NCBI GenBank assembly: GCA_011037195.1
Contig: JAAEAF010000258.1
Location: forward strand, 186,001 to 250,000
DNA from: Triatoma infestans
Taxonomy: Eukaryota > Arthropoda > Insecta > Hemiptera > Reduviidae
Direction: 5' to 3'
DNA: 64,000 nucleotides
The notes beneath the pieces are model-generated. The model saw only the letters and a program-made list of their open reading frames with translations. It made no database searches and was not told where the DNA came from. The position numbers and the translations under genes are program-made. Below, piece after piece: positions 1 to 12,274 of this stretch (positions are counted from its first letter, which is position 1; every line of letters begins with the position of its first letter).

Positions 1-1040
1 AAAAAGAAATTGAAAAACTGTTCACTGCAAGTCGTACTTTTGGGCAACCCATTTTTCATCTAACTCGAAAGTTTGGCAACATGTTTAATTTTCATTACTA
101 TAATATTATATTTTATAGCATCTTAAAATAAATTAAAATAGCACTTGTATAGGAGCTTATCGTTAAAGAAGATTGAGAAGTATATTGGTATTAAACTTTG
201 CAAAATTAGCAAAATGTGGTATCAGAAGTAATATATTTTTTTAATTCCATGCTTGTAGTGAGACACTTGAATTTTTGGGCATCGGAATTACTAGTTGCGG
301 TATAATGCGATGTTTGGTTTGACTCTGTCTTAATCGTAGAATTATAAAAGCTTTTTTTTGGTGGAAAAATGATAATTTTTACTATCGCCTCCGTCGAATT
401 AGTTCTTAGACGTAAAGCCTGGGCAATCCATATATTAAAATAGGTATAAGTAAGTATTATTGTGACTAATGTAGGCCAGATATTTTAACGTAACAATTTT
501 CACTTATACATCAACAGAAAATCACTGATCGGGGAATATGTACAAAATGGAGAAACTGCAAATAAGTGATATTATTTCTAAATCAGCTAAAATAATCTAA
601 TGTCTATCAACGTCAGCGCAGATTATCTAGAAGAAGAGCAGCTGTGTCAAGTTTTAGCATTAGGAGGTTTGGAAAGCAGAACGGCCAGAGAGTTTACCCA
701 TAGTACTTCCTGTAATTAGATTTGATGAGTTGGTAAATAAATGGAGTATTGAGGATATGAGGATGAGATGGAAATTACATACTAAAGAGCGTTGACAATT
801 TTGGATTTCAATTCAATTAGAACACTTTCCAAGCATTTGTCCCTACAACAAAGCATAAATCAGTGATCATTTAATTATGTTTGAAGTTAACAAAATTAAT
901 CTCTGCCAATCGTGTAGCTTTTATGTTTAAATTAAAGAGAAAAAAGTGATGACGTTTTTTTCTAATGTTTTGGTTGTAACTTTAAAACAAATAAGCCATC
1001 AGTTAGAATTCTTTAAGCGATGCCTATTTTATGCATATTT
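1..1040. other. AT-rich DNA, nothing recognised
   Basis: I see no supported gene, repeat family member or RNA gene here. Open reading frames are short and of low complexity. The stretch is unique relative to the rest of the window. Confidence 0.5.
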
Positions 1041-1047
1041 CTATTGT

Positions 1048-1640
1048 AGATTAGATTAGATTCGAAACGGTGAGGATGAGCCTCATTTCACTGCGACCTG
1101 CAATAAGAGGTCTATTGTGGATCATCCCCTAAAATTATAGCACATCCCTCAGCTTTGCCTTATTAATCAGGCCTAGCAAAGCTCATGGCCCCGACATGAA
1201 GCGCATGGCTTCGGGATTGCTTGTCCCCAGTTGAAGAAATCTTGTCCTCGCCAGGCCGGCATAATCGCAAAGGATGAGACCAGGGTTTCCTCCTCAGCCT
1301 TGGAGGAACAGTAACTGGTGCATGTTTCCATTCAGCCTACAATGCCCTGTTGGTAGACCCACGATTAGCCTTATATCCCTTCGGCTATGGCTCAATAGAT
1401 CCCTGGTAAATTTAGGCAAATGTCTTTTAATGAAGAGTTTTGCCTGCCTCTGTCTTGGTGTTCACTCCCACCAATGCAGACGCTGTACTCCTTCCAACTT
1501 TGTGACAGAAGTTTGTGATAGAATCAGGCTCTTAGACAACCCGCAAAAGAGTTTGAGACCTTTAAAGGTGTCCCTCGCACCTCCCTCGCTAGGGCATCCG
1601 CCCTCTCATTGCCCTATGCGAGTATCAACTTGTTCCGACC
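1048..1640 (-). pseudogene. LINE 3' remnant: RNase H end and C-terminal region (R1/I/LOA-like)
   Basis: Read on the minus strand, the segment near 1570-1613 encodes GNERADALAREV, the C-terminal signature of the RNase H domain carried by I/R1/LOA-type non-LTR retrotransposons. Further 3' come a TGHCRLN motif (about 1320-1350) and a degraded stretch matching the usual ARxRFLxLG...LLGLINKAKL tail of these proteins. Several frameshifts and stops interrupt it, so it is dead. It ends in a short (GATTA)n-type array at 1048-1063, as expected for LINEs that finish in a microsatellite rather than poly(A). The plus-strand ORF over the same region is an antisense shadow. Clade assignment is by motif memory only. 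Confidence 0.7.
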
Positions 1641-1799
1641 ACCCAGCTCGGTTAGGGCATTCAGGCTATCCCACACCAATCCTGAGACCAGCAGTTGGTT
1701 TTAGTAATTGGAAAAAGAAGACTGATAGTATTAATGCTATCAAAAGTAGATTTAATCAAATGGATGCAAGTGACCTAGGCGAAACATGATTTATGCTCT

Positions 1800-3600
1800 C
1801 TTATTTTATGAAAACTGGATTCTTTTTCTTAATTCTGACAAAAAAATCTGAATCTAGTCAGATTTAAGGAATAGACGCAAGTTTTGACGGATAAATTTTA
1901 AGATACTGTCTAACTCTGCGCACTCAAGCACCTATCCAATGAGTTACTGATGAGTCATGTCTTGTTTTTTTCATGTATCCTATCTAAAGTGCTACAAAAC
2001 AAAAATATCCTCAAAAAATAACCTCATCCATTAGTGAAAATAAATTGAAAATTTCCGCCACTTAACATGGCGCACATTAGTTAAAAGTAGGGCTGCAAGT
2101 AGTGATATTTACTAAATTGTCATGTCCTTTATCCCACGCATAGTGGGTTGGACCTGTGTAATACCTATAAAACTTGAGTTATACAGAGTATCCTGGGAAG
2201 GGTTAAAGGGGGGGACCGTATTTGGTTGGGACTGGTGACTTGCTATTTGGTGAGATATGAGCGTACGACTTGGTTGTAGTAAAAGAGAAGTTGTATTCAA
2301 TGAGGCGAAAGTGGAAACTCATAAGTCAGAGTGTGTTAGAAGCTTCTTATTTTGAAAAGTATAACATCAATATGTTTTTTTGTAGTGAAAGTTTAAATTT
2401 GTCGTCAACAGTTGAAGTCGTTAACAAAGTACAGATATAGTAAATATATAATTCATAAGAGCAATGATAAACTGGGGAAGGGCACCAAGAATTATTTACT
2501 AATAATTATGAAAATTATAACGAATTTATTTTATTATATTTTATTGTAACATTAGCTTAAAAAAAAAACAAAAAACTGTAATAATTAACTGAAGTAAATG
2601 TTAATTAACCAATAAATAATACAATTTAATACGCAATTACATTATCCAAAGTTATTAGGCTAATTAAAATTTAATATTGTCAAGTGTTAAATAAATCGTT
2701 ATAAAAACTTAATGAGATAAAACACGGCCTTCAGTAATAATAATAGTAATTTTCACCCTCCTAAGAAATATATTAAAAGTCGTAAAATTGTTATAAAAAA
2801 GAGACCTTTTTTTTTTTATTGTGGAGAGATCATTTGATCGTTTTCTACCCGCTCGTCATCAAACGTTAAAAGTCTTCTTCATTAGGTTGAAGAAGACGAT
2901 AAAAGTTGACAGAAGTTACCAAAAGTTTCCACCCTCACAACCGGCTACTTTTTCCTTGTTATATTCTAGAACTTAGTTCGATAACTTGCTACACACTATG
3001 AAAACATATCGACAAATACACATACATATACATTCACAAACTCCAAGCATAACCATTGTCAACACCATATTGCAGTCATCACAGTGTTTTTCTTGTGCTT
3101 TGGATACCACTTAAGGAAACTGTTCTGTATTCATCCATTTAAAAATATTGAACTATATTTTCATTATATCCCTAAACAGCTCAAAGCTATCGTTGTAATG
3201 AGATATGAATAAGTAACTAGCTGATTGTCTGTTGATTTATACATTATTGATGTTTATAATTCTATTATTGGCCATGCTATGTCAACCATGAAATAATAGG
3301 TAATAAGTTATATCTAAGAAATAACATTTTTCATTTTAACATCCTATTGCTGAATTATTGCATCCATAAACAATCTGCAATGGAAATACATGTTCTGAGA
3401 TTCCCGTGAACAAGCAAAGGTGTTTTTTTTTTTATAAATTGGTCAATCCCTCTCATCTTGTCTATTTTGTGGTCCGCTCAAATTAAAAACAGTTGATATT
3501 TCATTTAGATATTGCTGATATTGGTGCAAAAAAGAAATTTCATTCAGGGTTCGTAGAAATTTGACCTTTTATTGGAATGTATTCTTAAATATGATTTTTT
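1800..3600. other. AT-rich DNA, nothing recognised
   Basis: No supported gene. A small perfect hairpin (10-bp stem GTCTTCTTCA with its inverse, 6-nt loop) lies at 2872-2897. The rest is A/T-rich sequence without a recognised family. Confidence 0.5.
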
Positions 3601-3609
3601 TTTTTTTTT

Positions 3610-4283
3610 TTACTTTCTCTTATCCTAGTAGGAGGAAGTATTGTAATCGTGTCAAATTTACGATATCGAGTTTTCACCGGAAATATCCGTTTTGAGGTCC
3701 CCCAAAAAAAGTGGTTTTTAGAAAATGGTCTGTATGTATGTGTGTGGTCTGTGTAGTTATTCTGTTTAGGAATCACCACAGGATCCGACAGTAGGTTATC
3801 GGTCGAAATTCCTCAACCGGAAATACCACTTTATTGAATAGTTTTTTTCATTTTTCTGCAATTTTCTCGAAAATGGCTCCAACGATTTTCTTTAAACTTG
3901 GTATATCAACTACATATATAAAGATCTACAACTTTTATTTGAAACATTTTCTCCGGTAAAATGCTTTAAGGGGACACTTTTTGACGGAGGGGTGGAGTTA
4001 AGTTATCCTCTAAAGTGCTATTTCAGTTTATTACACAATTCTATCATCTAAATAATATTATTTCGAATTAAAAATATGTTGTTGAAATTCCAAGTTGGAA
4101 AAAAATCAGGTGACCGGAAGTGCGTTTTTTACTGAGAAGAAGTATTTTTCAATTTTTGCGATTTTCTCCATAAAAAACACCGATGAATTTCATTAAATTT
4201 GATATACTAACTATAAAATTTGTCAATCACAATTTTGAAAACTGGAGTAAGAAAAAGTTGTGTGTGTGTATCACACCAGAATT
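3610..4283 (+). mobile_element. HINE-like non-coding repeat, copy 1 (short form)
   Basis: Starts with a variant of the family 5' end ACTTTCTCTTACTCC, followed by AGGAAGTATTGTAATCG and the conserved TTTTCACCGGAAATATCCG block. It ends near 4248-4283 with GGAGTAAGAAAAAGT, the inverse of the start, and a GTGTG...CACAC hairpin. This copy has fewer of the about 290-bp internal units (each beginning near ACCGGAAGT) than the copies at 9188 and 27968, which explains its about 670-bp length. No coding capacity. The family is described under the copy at 27968. Confidence 0.75.
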
Positions 4284-4585
4284 ACTTGCAGATTATTTTG
4301 TATTTATTTTGAGTCTATGGAAATGATGAAAAGCAAATTATAGCGATTTTCTTATTCGAGTTCATAACAGGTGTACAAGCAACTCGCAAAAGCAATAACG
4401 CATTTGGCCCAGGAAATGGTTCAGTTGAAACAGGAAATGGTTCAGTAAGTTTTGAAACAAAGTTCATTGGAGTAATCATCAAAGCTAACCCATTTACAAA
4501 ACACACGAGACATTTCCGAAGAACATAACGTAGACCAATTCTATGGTCGTTCAGTATTTGAAGCAAATTTGAAATTGAAAAAAAC

Positions 4586-5518
4586 CAGGGTTTGAAATCG
4601 ATAATTATTTTTTCCAACAAATCATCAAATAATAATTATTTTTGATCAATAAATTTAAAAATCACGCCTGATTTATTAATAAAAATAAAATCAATTTTTG
4701 AGTTTTTTTTTTTATTCCATTAAAAATAATGATCACTTTCTGAGCGATACTTTCTTCAATTAAAAATAATGATTAATTCCTGATCGAAAAAATTTCACTA
4801 AAAAATAAAAATCAGACTGAATTAAAATAAAATATGGTTGTTTCTCACTATTTGCTATGTTGTTCACGAAAATGTAAATAATGGAATATTCTTAGTGAAT
4901 TAGCTTTGATTGTGCATGCCGTTCCTGTAACACAGGTTACTGTTGAAAGAGCCTTTTCAGCTCTGAAGTACATCCTCAGTGATTTGCACTCCAGGCTGAT
5001 AGCAGATCAAATGCAAAAGATACTAATTTTGAAGCTAAACTCTTCCTGTTCAAAGTGGTGTGCATCAACATTTATTTTTGATTGAGGTTTTTATCAGAAG
5101 CATTTTTTTTTTATAATAAAAGCTAAAAGGTTTCATTTTTATTTACTATTATTAGATATTTTAATTCTTTCTGTTTTTTTTTTTTGTTTCTTTACATTGT
5201 ATATTTCCAAAATAAATTATCTTTCTATAAGCAGTCGTTAATGATTTCCAACATTTCTAATGAAAAAAAAAAGTAAATTTTGTCAACCAAAATTTCTATT
5301 TCTGATTTTAAAAAATATTGCTCACAAATGATCATTATTATTGAACGAAAAGATTTTGCTCAGAAATATTGATCAAGTTATGATTTTTTAAGCTGTTGAT
5401 CACAAATAAAAATCACTCTTGATAAAAATCATAAAATGATTTTTAAAATTGCCAGATAAAAATTTTGATCAGATTTGATTTTTATTTGTTTATTTTTAAT
5501 TATCGATTTCAAACCCTG
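4586..5518 (+). mobile_element. Non-autonomous hAT transposon with TIRs and 8-bp target duplication
   Basis: The ends are perfect inverted repeats: CAGGGTTTGAAATCGATAAT at 4586 and its reverse complement ending at 5518. CAGGG ends are typical of hAT elements. The flanks aaaaaaac (4578-4585) and gaaaaaac (5519-5526) agree at 7 of 8 bases, fitting the 8-bp duplication of the hAT superfamily. At 933 bp it is too short to be autonomous, and the interior keeps only the transposase C-terminus (separate entry). Most of the rest is A/T-rich, with repeated AAATAAAAATCA-like words. Confidence 0.88.
4896..5085 (+). pseudogene. hAT transposase C-terminal dimerisation fragment
   Basis: The reading frame gives TVERAFSALKYIL...LHSRL...ILILKLN before a TGA stop. 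This matches the hAT C-terminal dimerisation region, whose hallmark is an (E)RxFSxxxxI...R..L text ahead of a conserved hydrophobic helix. Only about 60 residues remain; the RNase H-like catalytic core and the BED zinc finger are absent. It lies inside the TIR-bounded element at 4586-5518, so it is best read as the relic of an internally deleted autonomous copy. It could not function alone. Confidence 0.85.
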
Positions 5519-5526
5519 GAAAAAAC

Positions 5527-7786
5527 TCGTAAAGTGGGTGCTACAAGAGCTGATATTTATTTATAGTAACGTCTGGAGCCGGAAAATCATTTATGTGTTA
5601 ATTTAATCAGTTATTGCTAATTTTGTTAAACTAAAAATTTTTCCCTCTTCATAACTTATCAGTTTTATTTTATAGCAAAATTACAACTAAACCATAACTA
5701 ACTCTAACTTATAGCTAAACATTGTAACAAACTAGTAACATTGTATGATTTGTAGTTTTGTATTGGTTATACAGTGGGTATTCTGTCATTCTGTCTATCT
5801 ATCGATCCCCGTGTACAATACTAGTACGATCTAGACTAGGGAATATACATACGTGGTGGTATCAGGGAATTAGGTTTGTACATGCAGTGATCCCAATGGG
5901 ACTGAAATACGTTGGTGAAATGTGCAACTAGTTACGTGTATACGAATCCGAAGACCATGTTTCTCTACTTTCTATTGATAATTTGTCAACTGTTGTCAAT
6001 CTAGTTGATTCATTCTTTCACATTCCTCTGCCTTTCTAAATATGATTTTTATTTTAATATGTTTTGAATTGTTAAAACAGTAGAGACTTCCATTTTCTGA
6101 AAATTCTTGGATAAGCAATTTCACTGGAGAACTTATATGCAAAAAACAAAACCTTGCATATTGTTGCCTCCACAGTTTCTGCAATCGAGTCAGTTGCATC
6201 GTCATTATATAAAAGCGTATGCTGGGAGCACATATATATGGTAAAATTGCTTTAATTACCAGTTAAATCTTTTATCAAATTAACCTATCCAAATAGAAAG
6301 TACAGCCATTAAACAAAATTAATTGTATCTTTTAAACAAATACAAATATTTAAAATAATCTAAAATGTTATTTCATAACTAAAAATAATTAATTTTAATA
6401 ATTTAAAATAACTAAAAAGTTATTTTGTCATTGTTCTTACGAAATGAATATCTATTCCCGTGTATAGAATACATATGTTATACATATAATAGATTGTGTA
6501 TTTAAAACAATACATAAAAATAAATTGTGGATATGAATTTTTATTACCGATGACGTTTTCAACACAATGCATGTCCAATTTACTCACAAACAATTATAAC
6601 CTTTTAGAAAAAAAAAATCAAAGGACTGTTATATTACAACAATACTGAGACTACATTTGATTATTTTTATTTACTTTTGAGTATATATATATATATATAT
6701 GTCTAGAAACAGAGATAAATGTTCCTGCACACCCTATAAAGAACTAATGGGGTTAAATTAATTTTATAAATTTTCTTTCAACCCTAAAATGTAGCTCATT
6801 CTTGCCAATAAATACGATCATGCTAATAAATACATTCATACTAATTAATACATTTTTGTTAATAAATATATTCATACTAACTATTCATGCAAGGGGAAAC
6901 TACTCGATATTCTTTCACCCAGTTTATGTAACCTAACTTAACTACCAGTTTAAATACTAATATATATATATATACGTATATTAATATTTTTTTAGTTATG
7001 CAAATAGCCTCCTTATGTAAGGAGATCCCTGTTGAAAAATAGCGCGTTTGTCATGTGGCAGGCCTGCTCCTTCTCTCTGTGTACGCAAAGCTTGGCACCC
7101 TTTTAACATGCCAACGAGGACACCTCGATCTTCTTTCAACTTTAAGGAGGTACCCATATGTCACACGTGTATAACCAATCCTTAGCCATGTCAGTATCAC
7201 TGATTCATGCCGCATTTATTTATTAATTTAGTTCTTTTTTTATTTTTTAAGAAAAAACGATGTTTTGACATCATAAGCATGGTTTTAGATGAACATTTAA
7301 CGAACAAATAAGAGAATATACATAATATAAACTTCTTTTTTTTTTTCTTTTTTTTTTAATTTCATTGATTGTTTACAACTGCATTATAGGCACAACAAGT
7401 AAATAAGATAAATGGCAGAAGCAAATGACATGTGAAGCTTGAATGGCGTCCACTTCAATGGTGATTCATCTCGATTAGTTGACCAATTAGTCGCGTAGCC
7501 AATGACGCCTTGGACTTCTTCGAGGATTGAGAATAGGTCTACTGCTAGCGGATTAAGGATATGTGAAGATATCTTTTGGTGGAATATTATTGTAGTGAAA
7601 TTTATAAGGTTCAAATATAAATGGAATTGTTGAATATGTGAACGGGTGGTCCGCAATGCTGGATAATATCTGGTATTTTATTCATCGTAGCTTGCATATT
7701 TATACTGTTCCTGACCAGTTTCGGATTTTCATACATCGTCTGAGCAAATTCACCAAGTTTGTGTAGAGAGTTCACTTCAACGTAAT
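5527..7786. other. AT-rich DNA with small (AT)n tracts, nothing else recognised
   Basis: Short (AT)n tracts lie at 6681-6701 and around 6960-6975. Minus-strand ORFs at 5996-6205 and 7384-7656 show no motif I recognise and are not supported as genes. Confidence 0.5.
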
Positions 7787-7867
7787 GTTTCTGTTACAAT
7801 CACACTTGTTGGTTGTCCAGACAATAAGGATCGTCAGGACAACCAACAAGAGTGAGTGTAACAGAAC
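7787..7867. repeat. Long imperfect hairpin (about 34-bp stem, 10-nt loop)
   Basis: The left arm at 7787-7822 and right arm at 7833-7867 are near-perfect inverse complements (about three mismatches and one indel), with a 10-nt loop. Core of the stem: TTGTTGGTTGTCC against GGACAACCAACAA. Size and shape would suit either a tiny fold-back element or a precursor-miRNA-like hairpin. Nothing in the sequence decides between these. Confidence 0.7.
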
Positions 7868-9187
7868 AATCCACAAGAACAATATAAATATGCATGCTAC
7901 GACGGATAAAATACCAGTTAAATGGAATTCCGTGATCTTTGTGAATTGTGAAAATTACTGGCTTAATAGAGCGCGTTTTACAATGCAGTAGCGGAGGATT
8001 TTAGATTGTAAAGTTTGAATTTTGTTAATAGTTACAGCGGTTGTTTGTGTGTGAGTGTTCTTATAAGAGAATATGAAATAAAAAAAATTTTTTTTTACAT
8101 AAACATTATTCTTTTCTTAGGTATTTTTTCTTTCTAATAATAATCTACAAATACTAATTATAATTATTACATAAATAAATTAGATAAACAATCAATAATT
8201 ATTGTAAAAATAATTAGTTAAATTTACTTCACTTCTATTAACAAATTTACAAAACCGCTTACTGGAATAAACAATCATTTAGTGTTCCATAAAAACAAAA
8301 AGAATTTTAGACTTAACAAAACAAGATCAATAACTAACACATACTAATATCCTTAATTCCTCTAAAAAAAAATATTTTAATGAATATTTCTAACACAAAA
8401 ATAATTAAATAAAAATAAATACCTTAAATATGGAGTTCAATATTTAATAGTCATACCTGTAACAAAACAAACAAAATATCATGAAGGAGTGAAAGACAAT
8501 TAAATTACAATGTAGAATATACAAATCGAATTGTTGCAATTAACGGAAATATGGAAGGAAAATAATGAGATCAATTTACATAAATTAAATGACATTTATA
8601 TGAGAAAGTAGTAAATAATATAATAAGGTTTTAATGAATAAAATTTCATTTTTTAACAAAATACCTTCAGATTTCATCCATTTCAACAGTCTAAAAGGTC
8701 ACAGGAGTCTTTTGAAAAAGTAAACAGATAGAGAAGTGAATGTTGTAGTAATGTGAGATATACTGGGCAATTCTTGTAGTTTCCATTTTCAGTACAATAA
8801 ATTTTTTTCCATATAAATATAATATGTTGTGTATACCATTATTTATAAAGGTTCCACGAAATACAAAAATAAAAGCAACTATAGAAAATGAATTTATTGT
8901 GATATAACCTATATTCCAATGTAGTTTCAGTTCACCCATATGTCAAAATCACAGGCTCACTTCAGGACGATCGTTTTTATCTATTTGTACATTATGCAGC
9001 AAAGTACGCCACAAATGGAGAAAACATGGAAGAATCCACAAAGAGAAACATCATCTTTTTGTTGGTTCTTCCGTGTTTTCTGCGTTTTGCTGTCCTTAAA
9101 GGGAATTATTATTTTTTTTATAATTTTTTTTCTAGGTTGGTTTTCCATATATTCTGGGTTTTGCTTTCCGTGAAGGGAATTTTCTTC
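7868..9187. other. AT-rich DNA, nothing recognised
   Basis: No gene, RNA or known repeat was recognised. ORFs at 8691-8939 and 8940-9277 are low-complexity; the latter runs into the following repeat. Confidence 0.45.
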
Positions 9188-9316
9188 TTTTTACTTTCTC
9201 TTACTCCTAGTAAGAGGAAGTATTGTAATCGTGTCAAATTTTCGAAATCGAGTTTTCACCGGAAATATCCGTTTTGAGGCCCCCTGAGTCCAACAAAGTG
9301 GTTTTTTAGCAAATGG

Positions 9317-9371
<55 letters not shown>

Positions 9372-10172
9372 GAACATACATAGCTCCAAACGAAAAACCG
9401 TAGAATGTTCAAAGTTGATATTCCGTGTAGGTATCACCATTGAATCTCACAGTACGTTATAAGTCAAAATTCCTCAACCGGAAGTACCACTTACAAGTTG
9501 GGTTTTTTAAGTTTTTGCGATTTTCTCAAAAATGGGTCCGTAGATTTTCGTTAAACATGGTATATCAACTACATATACAAAGAGCTACAACTTTTATTTG
9601 AAACATTTCTCAGGGAAGATTTATTTAAGGGCACTTCCGGGGGGAGGGGTAGAGTTAGGTTTTCTTCTAAAGTGCTATTTCAGTTTATTAGACAATTCTG
9701 CCTTCTTAATAGTGTTAATTAGAATTAAATATGTTGTTAAAATACCGAGTTTGGAAAAAATCTGATAACCGGAAGTGCGTTTATTTTAACACTTTACTAA
9801 ATGATTTCTTCATTTTTTCGCGATTTTCTCAAAAAATCCTTGAAACATCGTGTATAAACCATCTACATCTTTTATTTTAAATATTTCTTTGGCAAAATTC
9901 ATTTAAGGGCACTTTTAGGGGAGGGGTCTGGTTACAGCTTCCTCTAAATTGCTATCATAGTTGATTATACAATTTGATCATCCAAACAAAATTAATTAGA
10001 AATAAATGGAAAATTCCGAGTTTTAAGAAAATTAGTAAACCGGAAGTTACTGAACTGTTTTTTCAATTTTTTGTCGAATTTCGTTATATTTGGTACACAA
10101 ACTATAACATTTGTCAATTATAATTTTGAGAACTGAGTAAGAGAAAGTTGTGTGAGTGTTTCACACAAGATT
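9188..10172 (+). mobile_element. HINE-like non-coding repeat, copy 2 (full form)
   Basis: A full-length copy: it starts ACTTTCTCTTACTCC at about 9190 and ends with GAGTAAGAGAAAGT followed by the GTGTGAGTGTTTCACAC hairpin at about 10138-10170. The internal unit repeats with starts near 9476, 9765 and 10030, each opening with an ACCGGAAGT motif and containing CGATTTTCTC, ACAACTTTTATT and GGGGAGGGGT-like blocks. A long (TG)n tract sits at 9319-9362. No coding region. Confidence 0.8.
9319..9362. repeat. (TG)n microsatellite, 22 units, inside HINE copy 2
   Basis: A pure dinucleotide run directly after the conserved TTTTTAGCAAATGG block of the repeat family. Other copies carry shorter or inverse runs at the same relative place (24296, 59593, 60917). 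The minus-strand ORF across it (Thr-His repeats) is an artefact of the repeat. Confidence 0.95.
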
Positions 10173-10189
10173 TTTTTTTAGTAAGATAT

Positions 10190-10262
10190 TTTGTCCGAGA
10201 TATTTACTGTGATAGCCTGCTTCTTTTGTGGTCATCGACCAGTTTCGGGCGTTCGATCACTG
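10190..10262. repeat. Interspersed fragment shared with 30705-30835 and 52465-52600
   Basis: The block GATAGCCTGCTTC...GTGGTCATCGACC...GTTTCGGGCG recurs in diverged form at about 30720 and 52480. It follows directly after HINE copy 2. The family is not recognised; it may be the terminus of an undescribed TE. Confidence 0.5.
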
Positions 10263-11712
10263 ATTTATCAAAATTTTAATTTTAAGAGATACTTTTTTTT
10301 TAAGCACAATTCGACTTTCCAATTAAATTATTCATTGTTATTGGTCACAATTTTTAAGTTGCTGAGAAAAAGATATTCGTCTAGGTAGCTCCCACATAAA
10401 TAGGGTAAAAGTCTTTGCTTTAGGGGCCATAAATTCCTATTGGTAACCAGCAGAAAATTGGTTGCCTATTTATGCTGAAGGGCCGGCTATAGGAGTTACA
10501 GGGAATGCAAGAGCTGTGTGATTTATTGCTTGAAAATGTGGTGGACATTCAGGGTTTCTTTCTTTTTAACACTTGGTTCTTCACCCAAGTAAAACCCCCA
10601 TCCTTAACTTTGTCCGACTTTCTTGAAAATCATCGGTAGCAGAGGAGAAGCAAAAGTTATTGACAATATTAAAAATAATTAAATAAAATAAATAAATTAA
10701 ATAAAACCAAACAAAGAATTATTTGAAACAAGCAAAATTAAATGAAATATTACCTATTTGAGAAAAAAAATGTCATTTTGTATTTTGCGTTACATGTAAA
10801 CAATTCATGTATTCAAGATAATTTTTATAAAAATGAGTTTAATAAAACAGGCAATGACATTTTACAAACTTGGATGGTTAGGATAATTAACCAATAAATT
10901 CTCAACGAATTTGTGGTAACATTATAAAGTATTTTTAAAAAAATATTTGATAATTACTGAAAAATGGTAATCATCTTAAAATTATATGAAAAATTTCAGT
11001 CAATATTGATTAGAAAATAACTGCCACCTTTATAACCAAATATTTTCTTGTAAAAATTGTAATTTATTAATATAATATTTTTATCATAATTTCTTCCACG
11101 GATGTTCTTTTTTGTTGTCTTTATAAGGCATTTATTTTTAGTTTTATATTAATTTTTAATTTTATTTAATTACACTGTAATTGAAATACTATTTTATATT
11201 TATGTATTTTTGTAATTTTGTAAATTAAATAAAGACTTCTTCTCCTATTATATTATTTATTGTTCCAGTTCCAAATAAATTATAATAATAATAATTATTA
11301 TTTATTTGCCTCCGGGGAATTCCCCATACAAATAAAGTCTGACTCTGAATACGATGTACTTTATTCTTTCCTTTTTTTCTCCCTTTCCATATATAAATTT
11401 TACTAAATAAATAAATAAATATTCATTTAGAAGAAAATTAGAATTAAATAAAATGTAAACTTTCTTATATAGTTCCCAATAAATTAAAAAAAAAAAAAAA
11501 ATCTTTTGTGAAGTATTCTTAGGAGTATGTGATAGACTCACAGACGTACGGATGTCGCTGAACTCATAGACATAGAAACGTCTACCGATATATCAACAAG
11601 ATGTCACTTATAGCGTAGCAATAACTTCTACCACAACCTGGGAATTCAAGAACCCCCGGCTTCACCCTCACATTTGCTTGATCACCATAAAAGCGAGAGA
11701 GTTTTCTACTGA
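10263..11712. other. AT-rich DNA, nothing recognised
   Basis: No supported gene. Long A/T-rich segments and poly(A) runs; the minus-strand ORF at 11302-11541 is low-complexity. Confidence 0.45.
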
Positions 11713-11933
11713 TTTTTTTTTTTTTTCTAATTTAAGGCGACATCTATGGTCATTGGCACCCGGAGCTTTCTCAGTGCACTGCCGGCCTCCGGATAGTGTT
11801 CTCTCGTTACATACATCACTGTCCATCACCGAACAAGTGAGCTGTAGAGGCTCCTAGGAAGAAAAAATCTAAAGGTAGCACTGGACTCCGCGTGGGAGTC
11901 CAGTACGCTAATCATTTAGCTATTTCCTTCCCT
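11713..11933 (-). mobile_element. tRNA-derived SINE-1, copy 1
   Basis: On the minus strand this reads from a tRNA-like head (GGGAAGGAAATAGC..., about 11933) through a TTTTTTCTTCCTAGGA block, a GAGAGAACAC...CCGG...GCCGGCAGTGCACTGAGAA block, CCTTAAATTA and a poly(A) tail (T run at 11713-11726). Six copies in the window share this order. The A- and B-box region is damaged here. It faces the plus-strand copy at 12275 head to head across about 340 bp. Confidence 0.82.
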
Positions 11934-12274
11934 AAACTGAAAATTATAGTATCACCAACCTCCAAGAAGTCAACACTCTACCAGCTTAGTCTGTCACTCC
12001 GCGACGCTCTATTAGTCATAAGCTGCACTTACTCTTTCTCCTTGTCTTGTTTAACACCTTACAGTATCTTTGCTTTATTCAATATAATCCCAGTGTATCG
12101 TCGGTGTAGTATAATTCTCTAAATCTCTTATCTCATAATCAAATTCCCACTATAAATTTCTCGTAATGCAATTTTCAATTACAATCAATAAAGTTTCCTC
12201 AAACGAATTATCAAATTAAATTTGACAATTTTTACAATTTAGTGAACGTTGAACATTAACATGGCAGTTCTAAT

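Noticed and set aside
1274..1789. 171-codon plus-strand ORF
   Set aside because: Antisense to the LINE RNase H tail at 1048-1640; no motif of its own.
9191..9412. Minus-strand ORF with Thr-His repeats
   Set aside because: Translation of the (TG)n microsatellite inside a non-coding repeat.
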